The notes below the pieces were generated by a model. The model did not search any database. It was not told the DNA's origin and saw only the letters and a program-made list of their open reading frames with translations. From positions 496,001 to 560,000 of the forward strand of contig CAVWCQ010000011.1 of NCBI GenBank assembly GCA_963753545.1: DNA of 64,000 nt, read 5' to 3'. The stretch is from CAVWCQ01 sp963753545 (GTDB lineage Bacteria; Chloroflexota; Anaerolineae; Aggregatilineales; Aggregatilineaceae). Shown here in pieces: positions 18,510-27,008 of the stretch. The stretch's first letter is position 1, and every line of letters begins with the position of its first letter. Both the position numbers and the translations under genes were made by a program.

Positions 18510-18714
18510 TAGGGCTGACTCATTCAAGCCAAAATATCACCGCAAAAGCAAGACAACAAGCTTTATGGAATGAAATCAACAGTGTGGATCGCGGGCAGAC
18601 CCTCATCCCCTGCCCCTTCCCCCACAGCTTGGCTTGCTTCGCAAGCACGCGGGGGGAAGGGGAAAACGGAATAAGATGAATCGTCTTGCTTTCGTCAAAA
18701 TGATTCGGCCCTAC
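18510..18714. mobile_element. MITE-like element, family 2, copy 2
   Basis: Close copy of the element at 12063-12288, 205 bp long, starting TAGGGCTGACTCATTC and ending GGCCCTAC. It has the same central G/C hairpin and lacks the short insertion of copy 1. It ends 23 bp before the DUF456 gene start, so it forms part of that gene's leader region. Confidence 0.75.
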
Positions 18715-18737
18715 ATCATGTGCAAAGGGATATACCC

Positions 18738-19235
18738 ATGAGTGACTCTTTCTGGATCATACTGACGCTGGTTCTGATGCTGGTGGGGCTGGCGCTGTCG
18801 ATTGTTCCCCTGCTGCCTGGCTCGCTGCTGATCTGGGGCATTGGCGTTACTTTTGCCTATCTGAATGATTTCGAGCGCGTTCCTCTACTGGCTGCCGGGC
18901 TGATGACTTTGCTCATGATCGCCGGTTCAACGTCTGGCTACTGGATGCAGGGTGTGGGCGCGCGGTCAGAGGGGGGATCGTGCCTGACTACTACAGGAGG
19001 GATTATCGGGGCGCTGGTTGGCACGTTCGCCATTCCAATCCCGATCCTGGGAACGATCCTTGGCCTTGTTGGGGGAACGCTCCTGGTCGAATTTATACGC
19101 CTGGGGGAACTCGAACAGGCGATGGCAGCAGGCCGCCGCGCACTGAAAATGCACCTGTACAGCATGGGTATTGAACTGGCATGCAGCGCAGCAATCATTC
19201 TGGTCTTTATCGCCAGTGTCCTGCTGACCCGATGA
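18738..19235 (+). CDS. DUF456 family membrane protein
   Basis: 165 residues, almost all hydrophobic, with about four to five membrane helices. The sequence fits the DUF456 family: VLMLVGLALSIVPLLPGSLLIWGIG at the start, then a Gly-rich GGIIGALVGTFAIPIPILGTILGLVGGTLLVEF segment. Function of the family is unknown. ATG 18738 follows AAGGGA; a longer frame from 18720 lacks a ribosome site. It stands alone, just after a MITE-like element. Confidence 0.85.
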   Translation: MSDSFWIILTLVLMLVGLALSIVPLLPGSLLIWGIGVTFAYLNDFERVPLLAAGLMTLLMIAGSTSGYWMQGVGARSEGGSCLTTTGGIIGALVGTFAIPIPILGTILGLVGGTLLVEFIRLGELEQAMAAGRRALKMHLYSMGIELACSAAIILVFIASVLLTR

Positions 19236-19386
19236 AAAAAGCCGCGAACCAATTAACGCCTGTTGAGCGACTTATGCTAAAGAATAAATATTAACTGTTG
19301 TTTTTTAAAAAACTGTTTTAGCTTTTTTATTTTATCGTCAAGTATGGTATAGTTTTAGCCTCGAAATCACGCAGGATCGACAAATC

Positions 19387-20805
19387 ATGAGCGATGATAA
19401 CAACACTCATTTGACAGACGGACGCATCCACCTCTTTATCGAAGCAGCAGAACAATTGAAGCGCGGCGAATACCACCTGGACGTCCCTGTTTCCTCTGTT
19501 GACGAGTTGGGGCGGCTCGGACTGGCGCTGCTTGATCTGGCTAAGAGTTTTGAATCACGCTATCAAGAACTGCGGCAGCTTGATCTGATCACCTCACGAA
19601 TCAACGCTGGACTGCTGCTCGACGAGGTGTTGGAAAATGTGTACCAGGACTTTCGCGAGCTAATTCCCTACAACCGGATTGGCTTTTCCCTGATTGAAGA
19701 TGACGGGCAAACCGTACGCGCTCGCTGGGCAAAGATCGACAACGGGCATATCTATCTGCGGCGGGGCTATTCTTCCATCTTGCAGGGCAGCAGCCTACAG
19801 CAAATTGTTGAGACAGGCCAGCCGCGCATTATCAACGACCTGGAAGACTATCTGCGGCAGAAACCCACCTCGGAATCGACGCAGTTGATCGTGGCGGAAG
19901 GGATACGTTCGTCCCTGACCTGCCCCCTGATTGCAAATGGTGTTCCGGTCGGATTCATTTTCTTTTCCAGCCTCGAAGCAAACAGCTACAGCAGCCTTCA
20001 TATCGAGATTTTCCAGCGCATCGCGGCGCAGCTTTCGGTGATTGTGGAAAAAGGGCGGCTGGTTTCGGAACTAGCCGCACAAAAAGACGCCATCGAACGC
20101 CAAAACCGCGAACTGATGCGGCTGAATGAACTGAAAAACACCTTCCTGGGAATTGCCGCTCATGACCTGCGCAGCCCGCTGGGCGTGATCCAGATGGCGA
20201 TCAATTTTATGCTGGATGCACGGATGGCGGTTACCGATGCGGAACAAGAAATGTTTCTGCGGGATGTGCTCACCCAGTCGGAACACATGCTCAACCTGAT
20301 TGACGATGTGCTGGACGTCACCCATATTGAGGCCGGCAAGCTTGAACTCCGCCCTGAAGATGTCGACCTGCGGCACTTCTTAGAAGAAGCCGTGCAGCGC
20401 CATGCACAAATGGCCAGTCCGAAGGGGACCCAGGTGCTGCTTGACCACGTGTCTGAAGGAATAGTGCAGGCCGATCCCCACCGTCTGCGGCAGGTGGTGG
20501 ATAATCTCATCTCAAATGCGGTGAAATATTCGCCTGCCGGAAGTACGGTGCAGGTCTGGGCTGAACAACTGGAGGATGAGTGGCGCATATCCGTCAAGGA
20601 TCAAGGCCCCGGCATCACGCAGGAAGATCGCAAACGCCTGTTCCAGGACTTTGCCCGGCTGTCGGCTACACCAACCGGGGGTGAACGCAGCACAGGGTTA
20701 GGGCTGGCGATATCGCGGCGTGTCATCGAGGGCCACAACGGGCGCATTAACGTCGATTCTGTCCCTGGCGAAGGAGCTACCTTCTGGTTTACGCTTCCGG
20801 CCTGA
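19387..20805 (+). CDS. Cytosolic GAF-domain histidine kinase
   Basis: 472 residues with no membrane helix. Residues 1-60 look like a HAMP-type helical segment; a GAF domain covers about 70-225. HisKA has the phospho-His in IAAHDLRSPLGV (about 258). HATPase motifs are DNLISNAVKYSPAG, KDQGPGI and TGLGLAISRR, ending in GATFWFTLPA. An AT-rich leader with TATAGT lies about 30-40 bp upstream of ATG 19387, preceded by CAGGATC. The methyltransferase gene follows after 16 bp and is probably cotranscribed. No response regulator is adjacent; the single-domain regulator at 53103-53513 is a distant candidate. Confidence 0.9.
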   Translation: MSDDNNTHLTDGRIHLFIEAAEQLKRGEYHLDVPVSSVDELGRLGLALLDLAKSFESRYQELRQLDLITSRINAGLLLDEVLENVYQDFRELIPYNRIGFSLIEDDGQTVRARWAKIDNGHIYLRRGYSSILQGSSLQQIVETGQPRIINDLEDYLRQKPTSESTQLIVAEGIRSSLTCPLIANGVPVGFIFFSSLEANSYSSLHIEIFQRIAAQLSVIVEKGRLVSELAAQKDAIERQNRELMRLNELKNTFLGIAAHDLRSPLGVIQMAINFMLDARMAVTDAEQEMFLRDVLTQSEHMLNLIDDVLDVTHIEAGKLELRPEDVDLRHFLEEAVQRHAQMASPKGTQVLLDHVSEGIVQADPHRLRQVVDNLISNAVKYSPAGSTVQVWAEQLEDEWRISVKDQGPGITQEDRKRLFQDFARLSATPTGGERSTGLGLAISRRVIEGHNGRINVDSVPGEGATFWFTLPA

Positions 20806-20821
20806 TGAAAGGGAAACACCG

Positions 20822-21781
20822 ATGAGCGTAGAAAAATTCTGGCAGATTTACCAGCGTGAAGGATACAGCGGCGTCCGCGATCTGCCCTACGAGTTGGCAG
20901 AGGGTGCCTTTTACCGGGCGATACTGGCTTTTAGCGAAAATGATTTTACGAAGGCAGCGGCAGCAGCCAATTTTGCAGCGGACCATGACCCAGAGAATCC
21001 GGTGTATGTCCAGTCGGCTGAGTATCTGCGCCGGGTGGTCGAAGGCGGTAAATCCGGAGTGTACGTCGAGGGAGAGGCCTTTGCCGCCTTTGTACGCGGC
21101 GGCGGTAATGTCAATCTCTATGAAGCAGCAAGCAACGCCCTGCGGCTGGCTTATGGCAATTATGAAATGCTCAGCCTGCTCGACGTCGGCGTCGGTGACG
21201 GCATGGCCCTGCTGCCTGCCCTGACGAAGAACATTGTGCAGCTTGACCTGATCGAACCATCCGAAGCCATGCTGGCCCAAACCACCAACCAGCTTGATGC
21301 CTGGAAGGTCCCCTACCGCGCGCATCATGGCACGATCCAGGAGTTTATGGAAATCGGCAAAGAGACAGGCTATTCCACCGCCTGGGACGTCATCCAGGCG
21401 ACCTGGAGTTTGCAATCGCTTCCCCCCGAAACGCGGCAATCTGTGTTGGAATGGATGCGGCGGCATGGCAAGCGGCTGCTCGTAGCCGAATTTGACGTAC
21501 CCCATTTTCCCAACCAGTATGGGCCGGAGCGCGTACGGCATATCCTGGACCGCTACCAGCGCGGGCTGGCCGAGTACGTGGACGATGGCGGATATGTCGC
21601 GCAGGGATTCCTGATCCCGGTCATGTTCGGCTATTTTGACCGGACGGGAGATCGCACCAATCACGAGGGGCCGATCCAGGAATGGATCGATGGGCTGCAC
21701 GCCGCCGGATTCAAACGTGTTGAAAAACGGCTGCTGTACGAATACTGGTGGGCAGACTCGTATCTGCTCGACGCGGAGTAA
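20822..21781 (+). CDS. Class I SAM-dependent methyltransferase
   Basis: 319 residues. A helical N-terminus precedes a Rossmann-type domain with the SAM loop DVGVGDGMALL (about 128-138), followed by the acidic strand end DLIEPSEAM. The rest (VIQATWSLQSLPPETRQSVLEWM; LLVAEFDVPHF) follows the usual methyltransferase fold. The substrate cannot be inferred. ATG 20822 follows AAAGGGA; an upstream in-frame start lies inside the kinase gene and is unlikely. It ends 2 bp from the convergent peptidase gene. Confidence 0.75.
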   Translation: MSVEKFWQIYQREGYSGVRDLPYELAEGAFYRAILAFSENDFTKAAAAANFAADHDPENPVYVQSAEYLRRVVEGGKSGVYVEGEAFAAFVRGGGNVNLYEAASNALRLAYGNYEMLSLLDVGVGDGMALLPALTKNIVQLDLIEPSEAMLAQTTNQLDAWKVPYRAHHGTIQEFMEIGKETGYSTAWDVIQATWSLQSLPPETRQSVLEWMRRHGKRLLVAEFDVPHFPNQYGPERVRHILDRYQRGLAEYVDDGGYVAQGFLIPVMFGYFDRTGDRTNHEGPIQEWIDGLHAAGFKRVEKRLLYEYWWADSYLLDAE

Positions 21782-21783
21782 CG

Positions 21784-22944
21784 CTAGCGGCCTAACGAAT
21801 AACGCGGAGCCAGTTCGGGAGCCAGATTGAGCACCGCCGCCAAAAAGAACGATACCCACCACACACTACTCTGAATATCCGCCAGCCGTGCCGACTCGTA
21901 CCCCGTGTGCGGATCAGCCATCGGCGGGCCGATCATCCCCAAAACACGTGTCCAGCGAGACAGCACCATATCATCACTGCGCGACAGATAACCGTTATTC
22001 ATCTGCACGGTGTCAGGTCGTTCTGCGTTCACTTTGGCAGCCAGATCGACGGCCAGCGAGTGATAATTCGGGGGGACAATCGCGCCGCGTCCCCAGCCCG
22101 AAACAGCGCCATGACTCGCACCCTGCCCCGGTTTCGGATCCAGCCCCGGCCCGGAATTATGCGCGTCCACAACCACACAGCCATAGGTTGGCGGGGGGAG
22201 AAAGTGTGTCAGCCTCGATGCCCCACGCCCAAAAAAGGAATCGGGGGAGCCTTCTTCCTGGTCAGTAAACACGAACAGGCAGCGCCGTTCGCGGTCGCGC
22301 AGCACCTGTTCGATACCGCGCAGCACGGCGGCGGCCAGCAGGGTTACCAGCACCCCCAGGCTGTTATCCAGGCCAGCGCCGACCACTGCGTCGTCCTCGC
22401 GCACAGGATTGACATCCATCAATACCGTATCGTGCCAGGCCAGCTTGCCGCGCTTCACCTCAAATTTGATCGTTTCTTTACCGCCCTCTTTATGGGAGAG
22501 CAGGCTGCCCGCCGCTGAAACCAGCAAACGGCCCCGTTCAAAACGAACGGCCTTGGCGGAAACGCGATATTCCCCGATGGGGAAGCGGTTCGCACAGATC
22601 GGGTAAAGCATTCCGTCCTCCAGTGAGCGGACACGGAATGAGGGGCGGTCCATGTGGGCGACAACAACAACATCTGCCGCCGGTTTTTCTGCGCCAAGCC
22701 AGATGCAGGTGTTGCCTGTCGAACCGAGTTGAGGGCGCGTCCGGTCCCGCAGCCCAAGGCTGTCGGCAAGAAAGGCGATATCGTCGCCAATGCCGCCCAA
22801 CAGGTTCGCACCACCGGACGGCGCGTGGGCCAGCAGAAGCCGCCGCAGCATGTGCCAGAGCGGTTCGGGACCCGTCAGGGCGGGGAGCGTGGTGAGGCTT
22901 CCGCGCAGAGTGGGCAGCATACGATTCAGGACATCGAGTGGCAT
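21784..22944 (-). CDS. M42-family-like metallopeptidase (paralogue 1)
   Basis: 386 residues from ATG 22944, which follows GGGGG; the longer frame upstream overlaps the next gene. M42 aminopeptidases are two-metal cytosolic enzymes that trim peptides. Candidate ligands appear in order: H and D in VVAHMDRPSF, D in GAGLDNSLG, the EE pair in TDQEEGSPDSF, D in VVVDAHNSG, and H in DPHTGYE. It is diverged from its neighbour, with which it shares layout. Third gene of a minus-strand operon with a nucleoside hydrolase. Confidence 0.75.
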   Translation of the reverse strand: MPLDVLNRMLPTLRGSLTTLPALTGPEPLWHMLRRLLLAHAPSGGANLLGGIGDDIAFLADSLGLRDRTRPQLGSTGNTCIWLGAEKPAADVVVVAHMDRPSFRVRSLEDGMLYPICANRFPIGEYRVSAKAVRFERGRLLVSAAGSLLSHKEGGKETIKFEVKRGKLAWHDTVLMDVNPVREDDAVVGAGLDNSLGVLVTLLAAAVLRGIEQVLRDRERRCLFVFTDQEEGSPDSFFGRGASRLTHFLPPPTYGCVVVDAHNSGPGLDPKPGQGASHGAVSGWGRGAIVPPNYHSLAVDLAAKVNAERPDTVQMNNGYLSRSDDMVLSRWTRVLGMIGPPMADPHTGYESARLADIQSSVWWVSFFLAAVLNLAPELAPRYSLGR

Positions 22945-22948
22945 GGAT

Positions 22949-23989
22949 TTACCCCCGTGACAGATCGGGTAAAGGGCGATGCAGGGCAGCAATGAGCAGC
23001 CGGACTGCATGGGACAAATCATCCAGGTGAGCGATTTCCAACGGCGAGTGTTTACCACGCATGGGCAGCCCGACGATAGCACTAGGAATGCCCAACCATG
23101 TCGCTACGCGAGCGTCGCTGATCAGCCCCCGGATTGCGTCCTGCTGGAACGGGATATTCGACTCACGCGCTGCTGTTTTCAGATGATCGCGCAGGGCCGG
23201 GTGCGCATGCCAGCCATTGTAGCCGCTCACATACAGATACGAGGTCAGGACAGGGCCGCTGCCCAGCCGTACCATGCCCAGATGGCGTGTATCGGGCGTA
23301 TCGTAGCTCAGCGTACCATCCACAAAAAAGGCGACATCGGGCGCGATGGCTTGCAGGGCCTGGATCGCCCCGGCACAGGTCGTCTCTTCCTGCACGGTTG
23401 CAACCAACACTACCGAGAGCGAAGGCCGCGAGGAGGCTAACTGGCGGGCAAGCTCAACTAAGACAGCGCATCCCGCGCGGTTGTCGAGATAGGGCGCGCA
23501 AAAAAGCCCGCCCCCCAGGCGCACTGCTCCCGGCGCGAAGGTTATGGGCATCGTGATTTCGATGTCCGGCACGATCTCCGGGTCCACCTGGATGGTGAGA
23601 TCGTCCACATCCGGCAGGCTGTCACCCGGTGAAGCAAGATGCTGCGAACGCACGCCGATCACGCCGGGATGCGTCCCGACACGCACCGCCGCGCCAGGAA
23701 GTGAGAGCAGATTGACGCCCCCAACGCCAACGACGCCCAGCATGCCATCCGGGCTGATGCGCTTAACCAAAAAACCCACCGTATCCAGGTGGGCCAGTAC
23801 GGCAATTCGTGGAGCCGCTGCCAGAGTGCCAAAACGGGCAATCACATTGCCGAGCCGGTCAATTTCGACCTGATCGGCCCAGGGGCGAAGCTGGCGAGCC
23901 ATACTGCGGGCGATGGCATCTTCATGTCCCGCGATCCCTGGCGTCGCCGTCAGGTCATCCAGCAGCGCGACAAACTGATCTCCCGACAC
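22949..23989 (-). CDS. M42-family metallopeptidase (paralogue 2)
   Basis: 346 residues, GTG start at 23989 with AAAGG upstream. Family M42 marks: AHLDTVGF (first His and Asp), YLDNRAGCAVL (bridging Asp), QEETTCAGA (catalytic and ligand Glu), VDGTLS (Asp) and KHSPLE (last His). A PDZ-like insertion (about 70-165) typical of M42 lies between the first and second ligand motifs. Closer to classical deblocking aminopeptidases than the next gene. Its stop lies 4 bp before the start of paralogue 1, so the two are probably coupled. Confidence 0.85.
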   Translation of the reverse strand: MSGDQFVALLDDLTATPGIAGHEDAIARSMARQLRPWADQVEIDRLGNVIARFGTLAAAPRIAVLAHLDTVGFLVKRISPDGMLGVVGVGGVNLLSLPGAAVRVGTHPGVIGVRSQHLASPGDSLPDVDDLTIQVDPEIVPDIEITMPITFAPGAVRLGGGLFCAPYLDNRAGCAVLVELARQLASSRPSLSVVLVATVQEETTCAGAIQALQAIAPDVAFFVDGTLSYDTPDTRHLGMVRLGSGPVLTSYLYVSGYNGWHAHPALRDHLKTAARESNIPFQQDAIRGLISDARVATWLGIPSAIVGLPMRGKHSPLEIAHLDDLSHAVRLLIAALHRPLPDLSRG

Positions 23990-24026
23990 GCCTTAACCTT
24001 TATCGATTTCCACAAAGTAAGAAAAC

Positions 24027-24956
24027 TCAGGCCAGCATCTGTTGGTAGAGCGCGTAAACACCGTCCATATCAACCCCTGTCACAATCTGGACATTGGGGT
24101 TGTGCCGTGTTGTGCCAAAGTAGTCTACAACAGTCTGACCGCGCGTCAAATGGCCGCCCAACTCAATCGAGACGTAGTGCTCGGCGCTTTGCTGAATCAG
24201 GCCCGGTTCAAGCGTTACAGCCATCGCCAGCGGATCGGGCAGCAGAAAGCCGCGCACCTGGGGGAAGCTTTTCAGAAACTGGAGTGACGACGCCGTGATC
24301 GCATGCAGAAAGCGAGAGGCTTCCGTTCCCATGTTGATCAGCGACTCGAACTGCTCCCAGCTCATGGGATGCTGAACAGTTGTTTCCCAGGAAAGCATGG
24401 TCGTGCGGCGGAACGCATCCAGAACAATCAAAACCGCTTCGGGATCGCAGAAGGCATTAAACTCGGCGGAAATGTTGCGGGTGTTGCCAATAGCGTTGAT
24501 GGTTCCCCCCATAAACGTGAACTGCTTGATCTTCTGGGGGAAGGACGCATCGAGGCGGCAGGCCAGCGCGAGATTTGTCAGTGGGCCGAGCGCGACAATC
24601 GTCAGTTCGCCGGGCGCTTCGTTGGCCATCCGCACCAGCGCAACGGCGGCAGGTTCGGCCTGGACCTTGCGGCGAGAGGGAGTCCGGCTGCGCGTATTAC
24701 CCAGCCCATCGTGCCCATGTACACGCGATTCGGGTTCCCAAAAACCGGGCACAAGCGGCTGCTCCGCACCCACGTAGACAGGCACGTCGCAGTGCATCAG
24801 ATCGAGGACCGTAAATACATTTTGATTGACATGGCTGACATGCACATTTCCGGTAACAGTCGTGATGGCTTCGACCGTCACGCCCGGGTAAGAAAGGGCC
24901 ATCATAATAGCCTGGGCGTCGTCGACCCCGGCATCCGTATCAATGATAAGACGCAC
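24027..24956 (-). CDS. Inosine-uridine preferring nucleoside hydrolase (1)
   Basis: 309 residues. It cleaves the N-glycosidic bond of ribonucleosides to free base and ribose. The calcium-binding DTDAGVDDAQA motif is at the N-terminus, ALGPLTNLALA near 125 and the family run FMGGTI near 150, with N/E ligands in AEFNAFCDPEA. The GTG start at 24956 has AAAGG 9 nt upstream. First gene of the minus-strand operon with two M42 peptidases and divergent from the nucleoside importer locus. Confidence 0.9.
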   Translation of the reverse strand: MRLIIDTDAGVDDAQAIMMALSYPGVTVEAITTVTGNVHVSHVNQNVFTVLDLMHCDVPVYVGAEQPLVPGFWEPESRVHGHDGLGNTRSRTPSRRKVQAEPAAVALVRMANEAPGELTIVALGPLTNLALACRLDASFPQKIKQFTFMGGTINAIGNTRNISAEFNAFCDPEAVLIVLDAFRRTTMLSWETTVQHPMSWEQFESLINMGTEASRFLHAITASSLQFLKSFPQVRGFLLPDPLAMAVTLEPGLIQQSAEHYVSIELGGHLTRGQTVVDYFGTTRHNPNVQIVTGVDMDGVYALYQQMLA

Positions 24957-25087
24957 GGCGTATAACCTTTCGTAACAAAGACCTAAAACATTCTAATTTG
25001 GCGCAGTGTACCACTTTTTCAGGGGGAAAAGCAAAGCACGATTTCTGGAATCTGTGCAGACATAAGAAAATTATTGGTAAACGAAAG

Positions 25088-25117
25088 TTGCCAGTGATAA
25101 ATTTCGCACAATATAGT
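25088..25117 (+). promoter_or_regulatory. Sigma70-type promoter of the BMP lipoprotein gene
   Basis: TTGCCA (25088-25093), 18 bp, TATAGT (25112-25117). The start codon at 25217 leaves a leader of about 95 nt. It lies in the 260-bp divergent region shared with the nucleoside hydrolase operon. Confidence 0.55.
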
Positions 25118-25216
25118 ATGATTATAGAGGGTATGACGTGAGCCTCAACCGGCAAACGCCACCCGTATCCTAATTTTTTGAACCATCCCAAAACAACATA
25201 GAGGAGAAGAGCACCT

Positions 25217-26722
25217 ATGCTTCAGAAGAAACGCCTGATCGGGCTTTTGTTATCTTTTGCCCTGGTTGCTGTCCTGGTCCTCGCGGCCTGCGGCGACAAC
25301 AATGATGATAAGAAGGAAACCAAAAAAGCTACTCCTACAGTCCCCCCCGTGGCGACTGAAGTAGCTGCCCCTGTCGTGACCGAAGCAGCCGCCCCTGTTG
25401 TCACCGAAGCCGCTGCTCCTGTGGTCACTGAAGCCGCTGCCCCTGTGGTGACCGAAGTTGCCGCCCCTGTCGTGACCGAAGCCGCCGCTCCTGCTGCAAC
25501 AGAAGAAGTTGCTATGGCCCCCGCTGCGACAGAAGAAGCCGCTCCTGTTGTCACCGAAGCCGCCGCTCCTGCCGCGACCGAAGAAGTCGCCATGGCTCCC
25601 GCTGCGACCGAAGAAGCTGCTCCCGCTGCGACCGAAGCACCGACCGGCAACGAACAGCCGCTGCGCATCACCCTGATTGTCAACGGCGTCCTGGGTGACA
25701 AGTCGTTCTTTGACTCGGCTCAGCGCGGTATGGACCGTCTGGTTAGTGAAGGCTACAACGTCGAAGTCAAGACTATCGAACTCGGTATCGATCCGGCGGG
25801 CTGGGAAAGCGGCCTGGCGGACGCGATGGCTGACACCGACAACTACGACCTGCTGATCGCGGGTACCTTCCAGATGGTTCAGTTCCTGGGCGCGCGCGCG
25901 CATCAATATCCTGACAAGTACTTCATCAGCTATGACGCCCCCGTTGCTTACGACGATGCCACCGTCTGCGTTGACGGCTGCAAGAACGTTTACTCTGTCG
26001 GCTATGCCCAGAATGAAGGCTCGTTCCTGGCGGGCGTGTACGCAGGTGCGATGACCAGCACCGATCTGGACGGCATGAACGCGGATGCGATCATCGGCGC
26101 GATGGGCGCGCAGTCTATCCCGGTGATTGACGACTTCATCGTTGGTTACAAGCAGGGTGCGTGCCTGGTCAATCCAGACATCGAGGTGCTCGTCCAATAC
26201 GCAGGTGGTTGGAATGACCCGGCCAAGGGCAAGGAAATTGCGCTGGCGATGTACGACCAGAAGGCCGACATCGTCTTCCAGATCGCAGGCGGCTCTGGCG
26301 CTGGTGTCTTTGAAGCCGCGCAGGAACAGAATAAGTACGCCATCGGCGTCGACTCTGACCAGGCGTCGATCATTGCCGACACCAACGAAGAACAGGCGCA
26401 GCACATCCTGACCAGCATGCAGAAGAACGTCGACTACTCCCTGTACCGCGCCGTCGATCTGCACATCAAGGGTGAACTGCCCTACGGCACAACCGAAATC
26501 CTGGGTATCAGTGGCGGCGGGGTTAGCCTGTCCGACAATGATATCTACCAGAACGCCACGCCTGACAATGTGAAGGAACTGATCGCGGCCATTACCGAAT
26601 CCGTGACCAACGGCGACATCACCATTGTCAGCACGTTTGCGGCTGAACCCGCTACTACGACCATGTCCTGCTCTGATATGCCAAAGACCGACTTTGACGT
26701 CGCGCAGTACCTGGGCAGCTAG
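25217..26722 (+). CDS. BMP-family nucleoside-binding lipoprotein
   Basis: 501 residues. A lipoprotein signal ends in LVLAAC (lipid-bearing Cys at 25). A low-complexity linker rich in TEAAAP repeats spans about 38-145. The binding domain (about 147-500) belongs to the Bmp/PnrA family, known to bind purine and other nucleosides: GVLGDKSFFDSAQRGM, SVGYAQNEGSFLAGVYAG, and VFQIAGGSGAGVFEAA. ATG 25217 follows GGAGAAGAG. A strong terminator separates it from the ATPase gene, as is common where the binding protein is made in excess. It should be the outer capture protein of the importer encoded downstream. Confidence 0.92.
   Translation: MLQKKRLIGLLLSFALVAVLVLAACGDNNDDKKETKKATPTVPPVATEVAAPVVTEAAAPVVTEAAAPVVTEAAAPVVTEVAAPVVTEAAAPAATEEVAMAPAATEEAAPVVTEAAAPAATEEVAMAPAATEEAAPAATEAPTGNEQPLRITLIVNGVLGDKSFFDSAQRGMDRLVSEGYNVEVKTIELGIDPAGWESGLADAMADTDNYDLLIAGTFQMVQFLGARAHQYPDKYFISYDAPVAYDDATVCVDGCKNVYSVGYAQNEGSFLAGVYAGAMTSTDLDGMNADAIIGAMGAQSIPVIDDFIVGYKQGACLVNPDIEVLVQYAGGWNDPAKGKEIALAMYDQKADIVFQIAGGSGAGVFEAAQEQNKYAIGVDSDQASIIADTNEEQAQHILTSMQKNVDYSLYRAVDLHIKGELPYGTTEILGISGGGVSLSDNDIYQNATPDNVKELIAAITESVTNGDITIVSTFAAEPATTTMSCSDMPKTDFDVAQYLGS
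25349..25642 (+). repeat. 24-bp imperfect coding repeats (TEAAAPVV linker)
   Basis: Several 24-bp units coding for variants of VVTEAAAP, then larger units containing ATEEVAMAPAATEEAAP, form the lipoprotein linker. Codons vary between units, so the repeat has been kept at protein level and is not a very recent expansion. Confidence 0.85.
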
Positions 26723-26793
26723 TCTCGCTAGTAGCCGGGCCACTCCGAGTGGTCGGCCACTCCTAGTGGTCTAAAACAAAATATACGGTAAAC

Positions 26794-26832
26794 TTGGGGT
26801 GAGCATATGCTCACCCCAATTGTTTTATTTTT
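26794..26832 (+). terminator. Strong terminator after the lipoprotein gene
   Basis: A perfect 26-bp palindrome (26794-26819; stem TTGGGGTGAGCAT) is followed by TTGTTTTATTTTT. Two smaller CCACT/AGTGG hairpins lie just before it (26739-26770). It should limit read-through into the ATPase gene. Confidence 0.9.
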
Positions 26833-27008
26833 GCAGTGGTGTGGTGCTGGTTGGTCCTAGACGCGGTTTTTTGAAGATATCGAAAATACTTACCCGTTAC
26901 CACCGCGACATTCTTTGCCTCGTACCCAACCCGCATCCGGTCTAAAAACGATCTGACCGTGCCAATTTATATCGTAAATCTCAGCAGATGAGTCTGGGAG
27001 TGGTCGTT

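Noticed and set aside
25349..25642. Repeats that could look like a CRISPR or minisatellite
   Set aside because: They are in frame, code for a linker and have no spacers.
25250..26743. 497-codon minus-strand frame
   Set aside because: Antisense of the BMP lipoprotein; its Gly/Ser-rich end mirrors the TEAAAP repeat.
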